Below, in pieces: positions 1-12,192 of a DNA stretch of 64,000 bases (positions are counted from its first letter, which is position 1; each line of letters starts with the position of its first letter). The notes below the pieces were generated by a model, which saw only the letters and a list, made by a program, of their open reading frames with translations, was not told the DNA's origin and did no database searches. This DNA comes from Certhia americana. Its lineage: Eukaryota; Chordata; Aves; Passeriformes; Certhiidae. The DNA is taken from positions 22,416,370 to 22,480,369 of the forward strand of contig CM031864.1 in the NCBI GenBank assembly GCA_018697195.1. The letters run 5' to 3'. The position numbers and the translations under genes were made by a program.

Positions 1-1490
1 AGTTTGTTAAGACATTAGTAAGTTTTGGCCCCAGGTTTTGTGGTATGGTGCAAGTATCCTTTTAAGATAACCAAGAATGCCAACTTTCATATGGATCTAA
101 CACACTGAAAAATGAGCCTTGTGCTGCCTTGCTAGCTGGCCAGTATAAGAGCAGAGAATTCACTGAATGAATCCAAAACCCTCTGGAAAGCATTTTTTGT
201 AGCTCCAAAAAAGTCCTTTAGTTAGCTCAATGTTTGCTATTGATGCCAAAGATGCCTGAATATTCCTTAAGGTACAGAAATGCTCCAGAAGGTCACTATA
301 AGAACTGTGCATTTTCTGGTATGGCACACAGTTTTTAAAGGTTCCTCTCTATTACCATCTTCATTGCTGCCCTACAGATGAAAAACCAGGCAATTTCCTC
401 TTTGCTTTATGTGCTGCCTCAGTGCAACAGCTGTGTTCCAGTGTGATGCAGTCAAAGTGTCAAGTATGAACCCAAAACTGGGGGGAGGATTTTGCAGGAG
501 CTATAAATTCCCTCTTTTCCAGAGGTTATTTCTGCACTCACCCTTGATGTGCAGAACTTATTTCTGTGCTTGGGTTAATGTTAGGTTTTCTTTATAGGTC
601 ATCTTTTATTCTAAAACTAAATAGAAATTCTTCTATTTGTCTACTAAATTTGTGGGTTCTGTGTCCTGTACAATATGTTTAATGAAGGGAGATATTCTTT
701 TTTGAATTATAGTTCTTCAAGTGAATTGGTTATTTTCTCTATAACCTTTCCTGTCAGTGTCTTCAGAAAGGCAGTCCAGCAATCACTTAGGTGTTTATAT
801 TTTATGGTTAGTATCTTATGACTAAAATATGTTTTCATATAATTTTAATTTATCCAGTATATATTTCAGGCTCAAGATCTTTGCACAGTGTCTGCTGCTC
901 TGACACAATAATTTGTTAGTAATTCAGCATCTAATATGTTCCACATTTCCTTCACACAAATGGGTCTTGTGTATGTTGCCATTAGTATTTACTCTGATAG
1001 AAAGTATTTATTGGGATCTACAGACAGTTAGCATGTTTCAAAAGTCAGTGGAGAAGTGATCTTGTAGCCAAGGTGGCTCACCAAGGAGAAAACATCTTCT
1101 GAGCTGGGGATGGACCCAGGTGAGGGGTGTGGTGGACAGGACTTGGTTGTCCACTGGTGGGTGGATGGCACAGGTCTCAACTGCAGCCTCCTGCCTTTGC
1201 TCCAGCTCTGCTCTCAGGTGTAGCTGGAAGGGCAGGGTCCTGTGGACCACCTAGATTTGTGATTTATGGTGAATGATGGACAAGGTAGGATACAGAAGCA
1301 GTTTATTTTCCATTTCTGTTGTGCAATGCCCAAATTACTCTGAAATGTCCCTGAAAGTCACTCAAGTTGGGCAAGTTTTGTGTGTCATGTGTCCCCCTGC
1401 CTTATCTGTAAAGGGGATTCACCCAGGTGATTTATATTTTGGATCTACTGTGAAAAGAGACTGTATTTATGGGAAATGGTTTTAGGTTGG
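1..1490. other. Intergenic sequence downstream of NR5A2, nothing recognised
   Basis: AT-rich unique-looking sequence. Short ORFs on either strand (the longest about 70 residues, near 1038-1250 minus and 1273-1485 plus) resemble no family. No CpG cluster, repeat or RNA gene was seen. Confidence 0.7.
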
Positions 1491-1565
1491 ATTTGTTTGT
1501 TTGTTTGTTGTTTTGGTTTGTTTTATTTTTGGGGGTTTTATTTGTTTGTTTGTTTGCTTGTTTCT
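1491..1565. repeat. Imperfect (GTTT)n simple repeat
   Basis: Runs of TTTG/GTTT units broken by GGTTTGTTTTATTTTTGG, about 75 bp in all. A similar A/C-rich tract on the opposite strand lies at 12131-12192. Confidence 0.9.
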
Positions 1566-3680
1566 GTTATGTGGCCATTAATTTTAGATATGAGAAAAGT
1601 TATTTTTAGGAATCCTTTCCTACCCTTTGAACATTAAGCACCTTTTTACTGTTGTCTTGGTTGTATTTTCTAATGAATTTCTTATTCTGCTGTTGTGTGT
1701 TAATTTTTTTTTCTTCTCTGCAAAGACTTGTGACTTTTCAAATGCATGTGAGTAGCATTTATCCCCCTCCCTTCCAGTAATGTTTTGAATACTTACGTTT
1801 TATGCTTCTGAAGGATTCAGCACTGTGGGAAAACATAGAATGCTGTGTAGAAAAGACATCAAAGAATAATAATGGATTCAAATGAAGGGAAATGAAAATT
1901 GAATCCAGACTCACATTTGCCTGTAAATTATTAGAATGAGCACAAGTATAATTTAATAGAAAAGTAACTTAACTGTAGCTTAGTAATGCTGTACTTTATC
2001 CTGCGTGTGAATAGTAAGAAATGTGGTGTGCTAAGCAGGGAAAGCACTGTTTCTTACCGTTTACATTAGACCACTGGAAAACAGTAATGTAGGGAAACTT
2101 AGTGATAAATCCAGAAAAAACAAGTTGACATTCATAAAATTGGCTTATTTACGTGATCAATGATACCAGAGCTGCAGTTAACTCCAAATGCTCAGGAAAC
2201 ATTAAACACGGATTTCTGTCAGAGGCCTCTGACAATTTTCTTCTTGTCTCTTTTTGTCTTCTCTGCCTTCCCTGCCATGTTCCTCTTGTTTCCCACCTCC
2301 CTAGTGGCAGTTCCTGCTCCCCTTGCATTGTCTCAGGTCTGCTCAGCTGCCCAGGGAGGTGGGCACTAATGCCAGCACATGGTGCTGACCTCCACAAAGC
2401 TTCCTGAAGGTGGTGGCACTCCGGGAGCTAAGTTGAGGGCATCCAACACCAGAAATGCTGGGCTCTTGCCATTCTCACAGTGCCTTTGTGACCCCGTGTA
2501 ACCTCTACTGCCCTAAGCAGGGGCAAAGGACACCCAGAGATCCCAGCACACAGCACCCAGGCTGTGGGAATAACCACAGAGAGCTGTCGAGGAGCAGGGA
2601 GCTGTGTGCCCAGTGCAGCCACCTCTCACAGCAGGAGCTGCAGGAGCACGGAGAGCCTGGAGCTCAGGGAAAGCAGTGGGTGTGTAGGAATAGGCTGTGC
2701 CTTCTCTAGTGGGAACAAATGTGCTGCCTTGGACATGCCACCATGCTGAGCAGGTGGGGGGGAAGCTCCCTGAGGATGGGCCTTGCCTCAGCTGTGGGGA
2801 TGCTCATGGGAACTTCAGCCAAGTGCTTTTAAATGAAATGTAGGCTTGTTTCCTGTATGGGAAGAGCTGTGCCCTGAGGAAATGGACAGTGCTTTGAATG
2901 CAGAGGGATAGTGTCTAAGCTAACTTTTCTGGTGCCAGAAAAGGAGGAGCGTGGGGCTGAGGAAAGGGAATGCAGCTGAAGGATTTGTGTGTCTTACTAT
3001 TGTTTTCGGCAATAATTTGAAGTACTTTAAGTGAAATCTTTGAAAAATGTATGAATAAATAATAGGAGAAATTATTTACATTTTGGCTATAAAAATATTT
3101 TTGGACTAAGCTTTTAAGCTTTCACCTTAGTGTGTTAGGCTCTGTCTGTAGTCCCAAAGGACAACTAAGTAGCTGTCACTAATTTTTATTTCCCCTTTGC
3201 TATGCAATTTTCACGGTTTGTCAGGGTCTGGGGCAGTAGTCTGTGAAGTGACAGACACCTTTCCTCATGCAACCTGTGTGCAGATTTCCCTGCTGCCACC
3301 AGGCTTTGAGCCTGGGTGACAGGTACTCGTGGTCTTCTGCTCTGCTGCCTCCTGTGACAGTCTCGATGTCTTGCAAGGTCTGTTAGGAGAGAGGGAGAAA
3401 CACTTTGTCCCTCAAAACAGAGGCAAGCAAATACCAAAATATCTGAAAGCTTGTATGACTTTATGTGAAAGAGAGAGGTTCAGATGCACCATTCAGTGTT
3501 ACTGATGTGTCTGAGAGCCCCTACCCACACTCTGGTTTCTGCTTTTGTTTATGCTAGAGGAGTGACAACAGAATCACAGGAGCTGTTTTCCATTGTGGGT
3601 GTTGCTTAGGCACAGTTTTTCTGAAAGGTTTTTTGAGGAAGGCGCTTCCTTTTTGTCTTTCTTCAGTTTATTTGTGAGGA
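1566..3680. other. Intergenic sequence with a GC-richer patch
   Basis: AT-rich except for a visibly GC-richer patch at about 2250-2830, where overlapping ORFs of 60-85 residues open in several frames on both strands. That is what raised GC alone produces, and none resembles a protein. A perfect 16-bp palindrome (GTCAGAGGCCTCTGAC) sits at 2218-2233. No gene supported. Confidence 0.65.
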
Positions 3681-3712
3681 TCTTTTTCTTTTTTCTTTTT
3701 TTTTTTTTTTTT
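3681..3712. repeat. T-rich low-complexity run
   Basis: Thirty-two bases, nearly all T with three C, inside a wider pyrimidine-rich stretch (about 3640-3800). It generates a spurious Phe/Leu-rich ORF on the plus strand. Confidence 0.9.
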
Positions 3713-4914
3713 AACTTTTTCTGTTTGCTTCTCAGATTACAATTCTGTTTTCTCCTTTCTGTCTTAATTTTGCTGTGGGCACTTTGTTTTAAAATTTTGT
3801 ACTTTCTCTTCTGTTATGTTCCAGTGTGTAGGCTGGTTTTGACCTTGAACTTTTGCAAAATATTCCTTCCCAAAACATGCATGCCTTCGTAACCTGCTTT
3901 ATTTTGTAGATATACAAAACTCATTGATCAGACTGGTTTTGGTGTGGTTTTGGCAATCATGCAGGTAAACAGCAAGAGCAGGCCTACCTATTCTATGTGA
4001 ACAGTGAAACTGCAGCTGTATTATATCAGAGAAATTATCTGTACCAGCATTACCTGTATTACCAAGTGATTGGTGTTACTGTCTGTGCTAACTAAAGCCT
4101 CTGAATCTCATGGAAATACATGATACAGATGAACAGTTCAAGATTTTTTAAAGGGATTTGAAATGGGGTAGAAATCCTTTCTTTTTAAGAGGTTTCCCCC
4201 ACATCTTTCTGTAAGTAGCCTCTATTAGTAACATATGTCACATAGTATAGTCTATGTTCTCTGTCATGAAATGAGTAAGAAAAATGAGATTTTAATTTTG
4301 TTAAGTTTCTCCATAGGTTGCCAGCAGAGAAGGGAGATTGGTGGGTAGTGCCAGGTGCCTAAGTGATGAGTGAATTTCGTGGACTTTTTGATATATCACT
4401 GCAAATGTGAGCATAGATTTAAATTAGTGAATTCTTTTAAAATTAATTCCGCCCCTTTACTGGCAACAGTTTTTTTTTGAGTAAGGTTGTCTGTAAGAAA
4501 CCCTTCATTCTACAGAGCTATTGCTGGTGGCTTTAAGGAGGAGCTGTGTGGTTGCAGCATTTGGGTGTGAGTGCAGAGGGGTGATGCCCCAGCACTGTGT
4601 GCAGGGGCTCAGGGCAGAATGCAGGTGTGACCAGCACTCCCCTCCTCCCCAGCTCCCATTGTACCCTGGCACAGTGATCCACGCTGGGGGTTAGGATGTG
4701 TTAGGTAGTGCACTGTGAAATAGACTTTTAGCTATATCAGTATTTATGTTATGACCTTCTGTCCCTAGTGAACACTTATTTCTGAGGAATTAAAAAGAGT
4801 AAAGGAAACAAGCACCCCCCCTCAAACAATGAAAACCCCCACCCAAACTCATACAATGTAAATAAGTTGAAAACCCCACACAGAACTTCTACTGAGAGCT
4901 TTCTGGCTGTTGCT
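3713..4914. other. Intergenic sequence, nothing recognised
   Basis: AT-rich, with a small GC-richer stretch near 4530-4690. Position 3840-3848 on the minus strand reads TCAAGGTCA, a perfect NR5A-type half-site, but about two such matches are expected by chance in a window this long. Confidence 0.6.
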
Positions 4915-5061
4915 ATGTTTTGGGGTAATGCATTGTCTGAGATACAGCACTGCCATGATGTATTAGACTAATATATCATAAGAGTGTCATAGCTTTGATG
5001 ATGTATTAATGGAATACATCGTTAAGGTGCCATAGCTCTTATGATGCATTACTCCAAACAT
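4915..5061. repeat. Nested imperfect inverted repeat, possible palindromic MITE or ancient repeat
   Basis: The outer arms, 4915-4976 and 5001-5061, are inverted copies with roughly three quarters of positions matching and one small gap; both carry GTAATGCAT near the ends. A second inverted pair is nested inside, 4977-5007 against 5013-5043, with identical eight-base ends (CATAAGAG and GATGTATT). The whole can be read as repeated use of a GATGTATTA-type unit in alternating orientation. I see no coding capacity and no clear target-site duplication. A non-autonomous DNA transposon or an ancient palindromic repeat would fit; the family is not identified. Confidence 0.6.
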
Positions 5062-7135
5062 GACCAGCTGGGTGGGTTAGCATACAAGCATGTGTGTGTA
5101 TGAAGTAGTGTTTCTCTACCTAAAAGTTCATGTGCAAGAAAAGTTAGGAAAATCTGAAAGTCATGAGCTTCTGAGGAGAGGGATTGAGTTGGGTGGGACC
5201 GAAACTGAAGCAAGAGCTGTGTGCTTGCAAAATCTCTGAATGTACAGAAAACAGGGAGGAAAGAAAAAATTGCCTTTGCTGAAGCAATGATGAATTTTCA
5301 TTCCTTTTCAAAGAGTATAGTGATATGTGCTGTATTACATGAACAAGTTCAGCACTTTTCAAAAATGTCTTGGTGAGATTTTTGCTGGGTATATTTTCAA
5401 TTTGCTATCATATTTTCTGGGAAAATTAGGTTGAATAGGTTTTATGCAGATATAAACACTGCTGTCGTAGCTGTTATTCATCAATTTTTTGTTGTATATG
5501 TAAGCTATTTCTGGTTTCAGAAAAGAAAGCAAGGTAGGTTCTCGTAATCAGTCTTTCAACAAAGTTTGTTTCTACCACATTTCCAGACATAGCCAGCTTT
5601 ATAAAAGCTTTGGAGAAGCAAACTGATAAATCCCCCTCACCTTGAAAGTGGTATCAAACTTGAACAAAAAGCATTATAAAGCACATTAAATGCTAATGAT
5701 GATACTCACCTCCTTGTTCCCTAACTAAAAGACTTTATGTGCTGTATGTGTTTATACTTACAAACTTTCTATCTCTTGCCTTTTGAAATGCCTTGTATTG
5801 TCATGTTATGGATGTTTCTGGCTGCATGTATGTCCTTGAATCGAGTCTATTTATTGCCTGGTTTTGTTGAAAATCCAGCTCATAATTGCTTCAGTCTTGC
5901 AATGGTACATATTTACTAAATTTGAATATTGCTGTTTAATATAATTAATCTCTTGGGGATTTTTTTTGCCATTCATAGGGCTGGGTGCAAGATTTGCCCA
6001 TTAATGATTTTTTTCCCCCTCTGCCATGCTTAGAAAGAGAAGGATGCAGAGGCAGATGTAAAATACCACTTTTTGCTGAATCGCTAGACAGGAAAGTGTG
6101 GGAACATTTTCAGGTGCTGAAAATCAATCTTTCCAGTATAATTTATTCTTTTGCTCCTTATGATGAGAGGCATAAAGCATCCAGTGAAAAAGTTTATTTT
6201 TCAGGTTTCCAGGGCACAAAATATGCATAACTTTGCCTACTTTTTACATCACAGTATCTTGAACACTAGATGGCATTGGCATTGTTAGTGTAAGTGGGGA
6301 GGAGATGGAGGATTCTCAAACCTCCTTGCTTCAATGGCCCCCATCTTTCTTGCTGCCATTTGAGAAGCCAAATCAGACAAGAAAATCCTAAAGTTCCCAG
6401 AGTTTGGACCATACCAAGTGCTGCATTTTCAGGTAACCTTGACTGATTGCTGCAGAGTCAGTGCAGAAATGACCCACCCTACACGGCAGATTCCTGCTAC
6501 TGAGTGGTTTTGCACCGACTGTGCAGAGCTGAAATTGCACCTGCAGCAAGCCCAGACAGAGCCTGTGGAAGACACCGTGCATGGACTTGCCAGCTACTGT
6601 GTTATAAAGCACTCACAGGGATTAGCAGACTGCATTTTGTCTTGGCTGGGGTCTTGTTGTCTTTGTTTTGGTTTATTTTTGTATTCTGATCAGCTCTGTA
6701 ATAGTTACTGCAGTGGTTAATTTCTTCTGATCCTGTCATCACTCTTGCCTATAAGTACAGGAAATTCTTAGTGAGTATTCTAGGCATCTCTCATTAGAAG
6801 CAGCAGTTAACTAGGGATGTTAAAAGCAATCTGCATATATACATTTGTATCTTTTTTAGGCCAGCAAAACAGTGTTTTGCAGCATGGAAGCTGATATTAG
6901 AAAGTCTTGTTGCTGTCCTTTAATAGTGCTGGTGTGACCTTGGCTTTGTGTTCCATTTTGTTATAGGCTTATTTATGGAAGCCTAGATGCAGAGCTTGAA
7001 GAAAATCTTGGGAAGTTGGTTGTGAGAAGTAATTTCTCTGTGTTATTTCTGCTTCAAAGCTTGGTGTGAACTGGTATCAAGTGATTAAATCTGGGATTGA
7101 ATGGCGTCCCTTCATGATATGGGAATTTGGCATCT
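5062..7135. other. Intergenic sequence, nothing recognised
   Basis: AT-rich sequence with short unrelated ORFs, the longest about 100 residues at 6418-6720 plus. A match to the NR5A half-site consensus (CCAAGGTCA, minus strand) lies at 6935-6943 and is within chance expectation. Confidence 0.6.
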
Positions 7136-7198
7136 CCTCAGTGATGCCCTAGACCTTCTTTAAAGGTCTTTTCTGACCCAAACCATTCTGTGATGATA
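7136..7198 (+). mobile_element. CR1 LINE 3'-terminal fragment
   Basis: The order GTGATGCCCTAGACCTTC, then AAAGGTCTTTTCTGACCC, then AAACCATTCTGTGATGATAG closely follows the end of CR1 retrotransposons, where a gatgatcttagaggtcttttccaacc segment leads into a short terminal repeat of the type ATTCTATGATTCT. Only the last 60 or so bases are convincing. Divergence is high, so it is an old, 5'-truncated insertion. Confidence 0.7.
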
Positions 7199-9501
7199 GA
7201 AGTTTAATTCTATTGACTGAACCTGTTTCTTTAGGGATGGCTGTGTGAAAAGGTCTGTGAAAGCATTTGTGCTTGGTGATACCACAGGATAAGGTCAGTA
7301 GTGGACCCACAATTCCCCTCTTAAAGGAAATGTGCTGTTTAAAACACCCTGGGTGGGTCCCATCCCTTAAATTTGCATTATTTGTGGAATTTACATATCA
7401 TAAGTGGTAAAGGAATTGTTTGAGAAGCAATGCTTTATTTCTACAATATAGCAGTGTATTTTATACAAGTTGCTGTAATGTTTGATTGGGGAGTCATGTA
7501 TAACCTAGTATTAGAAGCAATTATTTTAATGACAGTTTAGTGACATGTCACCAGACTTGGAGCAGACGAGTAAATGGATTCCCAGAAAACTGTGCTTTTT
7601 GTTCTGTGATTATTATCTAGTTTTTGCTGATTAAAATTAAGACAAGAGGTGGCAAAATAATGAAAATAGTAGAGCCTGAAAAACTGAGTCAAGAAAGCGA
7701 CTGAACTGTTTCATAAGGATAGTAGTGAAGTATGGAAGCAGTGCTATCTCTTGCCTGCTATTCCTTTATTAAGCATAAAACCTTTTCAAATGCCTGTTGT
7801 GGTAGGAGCTGGGGACTTTTTGCCCCAGGTCAGGGCTTTGTCACGCTAGTGATTAACATACAGCTTCCTGTGAAATGGATGAAATTAGGGATTTTCTTTA
7901 AAATTTAATTTTTCTTTAGTTAGGGATGGGTGTTTTTTACACTTTCACGGAGGTAATATCAGTGATATTATTAAAGAGCAATACCTTTCAGTTGTAGACA
8001 TGCTGTGTTTCAACTTCTCTGAACACCAAAACACTCACTGCTATGGCAAGGTGATAGAAAAACTTGCTCATTCTTAACATACTTCCTATGTGCTGCATCA
8101 GCCAGAGCTGGAGTGGGAGCACACTGTTCTCAGTGTTTGAAATGCACTTTTTGGAAGAGCTGTAATAGCTGTGCTATTTCCCTTTTACAAACCATATGGC
8201 ACCAGTCACATGGTGCTATGGGTTACCCAGTCCTTCTGGTGTGTTTGAAATGTTAAGTGTCTCTCTGGAACAGAGGTTCCTCTCTGAGGAAGCTGTGAGC
8301 ATGAAGCACATGGGGAACCCTCCCCAGAAGTTCTGTAGTTTGAACCCTTGGCAGAGTCAAAAAAGAAGGGAGGTTTATTCTTACCTGCTGTTGATCTAGG
8401 AGGTCCAAAGCAGAATTTTCTGAGGGATGTGTTTCCAGATTTGTCTCCTTTCTTCAAGGAAACTTGGAATTTGTGTTCCAGGACCCTGTCTCCTCTTCTA
8501 CAGATGAATTTAGTTACTACATTGTCGACACATTTGCTTTAATATAGTAAAATAATCCATTACTTTTTACTCTGTTTTCACAGGCTTAATGCTTCTAAAA
8601 TGTTTGCTGTGTGGTAACTTCCTCCCATGGGGAAGGACAGCTGGGCACAGTCCTTCTCTGCTTGCTGTCCTGAGCAGCTCAGGCCAGGGACAGCCAGGCA
8701 GTCTCCTGAGGGGACATTTCAAAGGTCTGGTGGCCTCTGCGACTACTGTCTTGGAGATGTCCCTTAGTAATGAAGCACAAACTTTTAGGAACTTTTAAGG
8801 GATATTGTGTTGCTTTTGGAAATAGAATGTTTCAATACATTTGTCTGGCTGCACTGCAAGGTTACGGTGGATTTGGAGAGTAAATTCTTAACAATCAGTG
8901 GAACTCTCAGAACTTTCATCATAAAAGTGTAGTGTGGGATTCCAGCAAGTGTTGTAGCATAATTTATTGATGTCAGTGCTGGCTTCCTGATCTTCCTGAA
9001 AATGCGCATTACTAGAAGCTGACATGTTTATCTCTTTGACAAGAGAGACTGGTTTGGGAAATCAAAATGGGTTTTCTATCTGTTAGCTTCATAAGAAGTT
9101 CCTTGTAACTATAACCAGTGGCCCGATGAGCTGAGTCCCCCCATCAACTCTTTCACTTAACGATGTCTTTTATTCCAGTTCAGCAACCCAGTTGAGTGAG
9201 TGGCTGCATGGTGAACTAAGTGCCTCTGAAAGCTCAGCAGTAAAATCTTTGCACATCAAGTGCTGTGAAAATGTTCTCCCATGGCTTGAATTGGCATTTT
9301 TAGTGTGTTTTTTTGGTGTGGTTTATAGGAGAAATTACACACTAGCCAAGCAAATCAGGAGAATCAGTAGCCATCAACCTACAAGTAATGAACAAAGATC
9401 ATTGTTGTTGATAGAGGTTTTACAATGTGTTTACAAAGACATTTCTGTGGGCAGAACTTCAACAAGAAATACAGAATGAGATGCATTGCTAACACAATTG
9501 C
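7199..9501. other. Intergenic sequence, nothing recognised
   Basis: AT-rich. A short hairpin, TAATATCA-G-TGATATTA, lies at 7954-7970. The ORFs of 60-95 residues (8196-8542, 9192-9479) have no recognisable domain. Confidence 0.6.
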
Positions 9502-9537
9502 AAAAAAAAATTCCTTTTTTTTTTTTTTTTTTTTTTT
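9502..9537. repeat. A9 followed by T23 homopolymer runs
   Basis: Nine A, then TTCC, then 23 T. The two runs are complementary and could snap back. No retrotransposed sequence was recognised next to them. Confidence 0.9.
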
Positions 9538-12130
9538 AAACAACCCCATGAAATCTTCCTCCTGGCTCTTCCTTGCAGAAAACTGCACTCTTTGTAAATT
9601 AGCTTGCAGAGTTTCCAGTTTGCAGTGTATCAGGGAACAGAAACCAAATAAACTCTGTTATGTGAATGGGCTGTGGAAATAAACTTCTCCATAAGCAAGT
9701 GAATTGACTGCCCTGAATCATTCTCAGCTTCTTTGTTTGCTCTAATTGGTTTGCTTTAATTAATTACATTGTTTGGATTTCTGTTGTGATTTTGCACGAC
9801 TTCTCATTGAGCCTTGCCCTTTATCTTTTTCACTGTTACTGACCTGTGCAACAGGTGTGCTAACTACCTTTTAGCATCCTGGCTGCAAGACTAGAAAGAT
9901 TTCCATCAGCAATGTCTTTCTTGGTGGTTGTACCCATTCTACACATGTAAGTGCTGCTTGTAAACAACTGGGCTGGGGCACAGAGATCCTTTTGTAGTTC
10001 CACAGGTAGATGGTACTTAGGGCATGAGGCATGGCAAAGGTCTGAAACTCAAGGGTTTTATTTCTGGGGAGGTTCACATCCTTAAGATCAGTTTTGTAAT
10101 ACAAGCTCAATTCCATGGAAAAGTCCCTGCTTAGTTTTATGTTAATAAAAGATGTGTATTTGGCTTCATGTCAGAAACAGGAATTCAGAGACTTTGAAAA
10201 ACCTTTGAAGACTGTTACAGCTGTAATTGGTGTGTTTTGTCTTGGGTGGGGAATTTGAAAGGTTTATTTCGAGAATATACACTCTTAAGGGCAGGAACTG
10301 TTACTCATCTGTGTTTGGAAAGCAGCACCAACAGAGTCTGGACAACAATGATACTACAGAAGGTTAAAAGAACAATTAAAGAGTGGAAATAATGACCTAA
10401 GGGAGGAACACTTAACTTAGCACGCCAATGACTGCACATCATGTGTTTAGGGAAATCTGAGGGGAGAGAGAGTGAGAGAGTTGTCAGAGAGACTAATACT
10501 CTCAGAAGAAATATGTTGAATTCTCTGCTTACATTTCATAGAAATTATATCAAATAACTTGAAGAAAAATCCTTTGAAACGGAAAGAGGGAATTTGTCCT
10601 CATTTGTGTCTTCTCCCGGGAGAGCTTGCCTCGTTTTTTGGTTCTTTCTCTTTCCTTTCTGAGTACCTGGGGACAGGGGGAGTCTGTCAATAAAACAGCA
10701 TCTCCAAAGCCACACTTTATTGTGTGCAGGGAGATGCACACAAAAACTGCCTGGTAAATCCAGCTTCCCAAGGCTGCTCTTCCAGAGCAGTCTGGGTGCT
10801 TTGCTCAGCCAGCATCCCTCCAGGGTGGATACACCAGAGGTGTCACGTCCTCACACCACTTAGCAGCTCTTTTTTGTCTTGTTGCAGGTTTGAGATGTTA
10901 CTGAGACAGTTTCTGGAATAGTGCAGGATGTAGGTCAGCCTTGGCTGTGTCCTACAGGTGGGAGGATCAAGGCAACGCATCCTGGGCATATTCAGGGATT
11001 ACAGGTGAGTTTGTGACTGAAGAGAATCAGGAATTCCTGGGTTGTGTGCTCAGGATCTCCAGAAAACAGCTCTCATACAAGCTGAACAACAGACATGCAC
11101 TTCAAATACCTGACAACTGACAGACCTATTGAAACAGAGCAGAATTTTATATCTATGCACAATTATACCTACAAAATCATAAAAATGATAATAATTAAAA
11201 AAAAAGAATAAAAATTTTAAAAAGGGAGAAGATTTTTGCTCTTTTATTCATCTTCTGGAACACGTCAATTATGTTTGTAGATACGCTTTTTTCTAAAATA
11301 GTTATTTAGACTACAAAGAAAATATTATTTTCTTCCTGGCTACATTGGTTTGTATTGTATTATTACAGATTTCATGAGAAGGCATTAAAACAAAGCAGAA
11401 CAACTATAAAGTAACTACCAGGAAGAAAACAGGGTTTTTCTTGTGTTCTTGGCCTCGATTTTATCACCCTGAAGTGATCACTTCCTTTCTGGAGCTGTTT
11501 TCTTGTTTCGTGTATATTATTTCTGTGTGTATTTAGTTGTATGAAATCAACCTCCTAGCAGAGCCAAAATGTAAATTAAAAGAATTTGGTGAGAAGTGAA
11601 GCTAACAGCATCAGTAAAGTGATCCTTTAATAAATCAATTATAGTCTAAATATCTGAAAATACCTGCTATTAAAATTTTGTAATTTTCTTCACAGCTCCC
11701 ACAGGCAATAAACAAACAATGATTCTGTGTTATTAACTACTTCCAAGTATATAAACAGGGAAACACAGTTCTAGAGCTGCAGATAATCTCCCCAAATCTC
11801 CCTCCTGTCTGTGTTTCCAGGCTGGCAGCTACAGACACCGATGTGTTGTGCTGTTGCACCAGGAGCAGTTGGGCTGTGCAGTGTGTGCTTCCAGTGGGTG
11901 CCCCTGCTGTCTCCTTGGAGCTGCTGCTCCATCCTGAACAAAACATTACCAAGTCGCCATTGATGCTGCTCTGCAGGATCTTCTTGGGTCTCTGGCACAC
12001 GAGGTAAAGTACCAGCCAGTTTTCTGACAGCAAGGAAAAGTGTTTCACTACAGAAAGTACAGTCAGTTTTCTTTTTTTTTTCTCTGCCAGATGCCCGAGG
12101 GGCAAAGTTGGGTCAAAGCTTGTTAAATAA
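9538..12130. other. Intergenic sequence, nothing recognised
   Basis: AT-rich with a GA-rich stretch near 10440-10500, an A-rich stretch near 11180-11230 and a slightly GC-richer part at 10600-10870. No gene-like ORF. Confidence 0.6.
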
Positions 12131-12192
12131 CAATTAAAAAAACCCCAAACAAACAAACCCCAAAAACAAAGCCAAAAAACCACAACAAAAAA
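12131..12192. repeat. A/C-rich (CAAA)n-like low-complexity tract
   Basis: About 60 bases made of A runs broken by C, CC or CCCC, with one G. On the minus strand it opens part of a Phe- and Val-rich ORF that is an artefact of composition. Confidence 0.85.

Noticed and set aside
3593..3892. 99-residue ORF on the plus strand with a hydrophobic stretch
   Set aside because: The apparent membrane-like segment is the translation of a T run and its pyrimidine-rich flank.
3840..6943. Two NR5A-type half-sites (3840-3848 and 6935-6943) suggesting autoregulation of NR5A2
   Set aside because: The consensus YCAAGGYCA on either strand is expected about twice by chance in 64 kb, which is what is seen, and both lie in the intergenic part downstream of the gene.
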